A stretch of DNA of 64,000 nt, from positions 310,001 through 374,000 of the forward strand of contig CAVSPR010000006.1 in NCBI GenBank assembly GCA_963729875.1. Direction: 5' to 3'. Below the pieces are notes generated by a model. That model was given only the letters and a program-made list of their open reading frames with translations. It was not told the DNA's origin and searched no databases. Source of the DNA: DATBSL01 sp963729875. GTDB taxonomy: Bacteria > Acidobacteriota > Vicinamibacteria > Fen-336. This document shows, piece by piece, positions 62,687 to 64,000 of this stretch. How positions within the stretch are numbered: position 1 is the stretch's first letter; every line of letters begins with the position of its first letter. The translations under genes were made by a program, and so were the position numbers.

Positions 62687-64000
<1,314 letters not shown>

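Overview
The window is about 64 kb of very GC-rich bacterial DNA with tightly packed genes on both strands and many GTG or TTG starts. Gene content is Gram-negative: lipoproteins with lgt and lspA, a patatin fused to an outer-membrane barrel, Ser/Thr kinases with HRDIKPANI loops, an FHA-protease, cyclic-nucleotide and GGDEF signalling, and a cobalamin-dependent MerR regulator. This combination fits an uncultured Acidobacteriota or a myxobacterium-like lineage. That placement is inference from gene content; no 16S or marker phylogeny is possible here.

Layout. 1-1056: 3' part of a membrane polyferredoxin. 1066-7115: fatty-acid beta-oxidation operon fadN-fadA-fadE behind a TetR repressor with a well-preserved FadR-type operator. 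7136-11542: MgtE, an FKBP lipoprotein, a RapA-like remodeller, and initiator tRNA with promoter and terminator. 11698-21538: a Tat-exported cupin, a DUF255/DsbD-like fusion, a PIG-L deacetylase, a rhodanese-SDR pair, an aminotransferase and a lipoprotein-ABC exporter operon. 21562-24676: a same-strand sensory block (CarH/LitR-like MerR, DUF2249, Crp/Fnr, cNMP-GGDEF). 24769-29511: FAS1 protein, selenocysteine tRNA, an atypical kinase, an FHA-trypsin membrane protease and GlpQ. 29552-43122: PlpD-like patatin, clpS-clpA, metH, a TLC-like carrier with HEAT-like repeats, small unknowns, an Smr protein and inositol-phosphate synthase. 43413-49251: Nudix, RluD, Lgt, LspA, IleS. 49303-54676: membrane protein, MOP flippase, a radical-SAM/B12-like protein without cluster cysteines, an amidohydrolase-like protein with an incomplete metal site, and a GAF protein. 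54686-64000: a second kinase, HIT, MutY, then prmC, prfA, rpmE, rho, engB and the 3' part of lon.

Three window-wide signals stand out. (1) Eight apparent single-base indels, mostly in homopolymers, break or distort six otherwise intact genes (fadN twice, DUF255, merR, patatin, clpA, prmC twice). Sequencing error is more likely than gene decay. (2) At least ten genes have a TANNNT box 6-9 nt before the start codon and no Shine-Dalgarno, suggesting widespread leaderless transcription. (3) A roughly 75-105 bp intergenic hairpin repeat occurs four times.

The best candidates for something undescribed are the flippase / degenerate radical-SAM / degenerate amidohydrolase run at 50171-54108 and the kinase-FHA-protease pair at 25694-28418.
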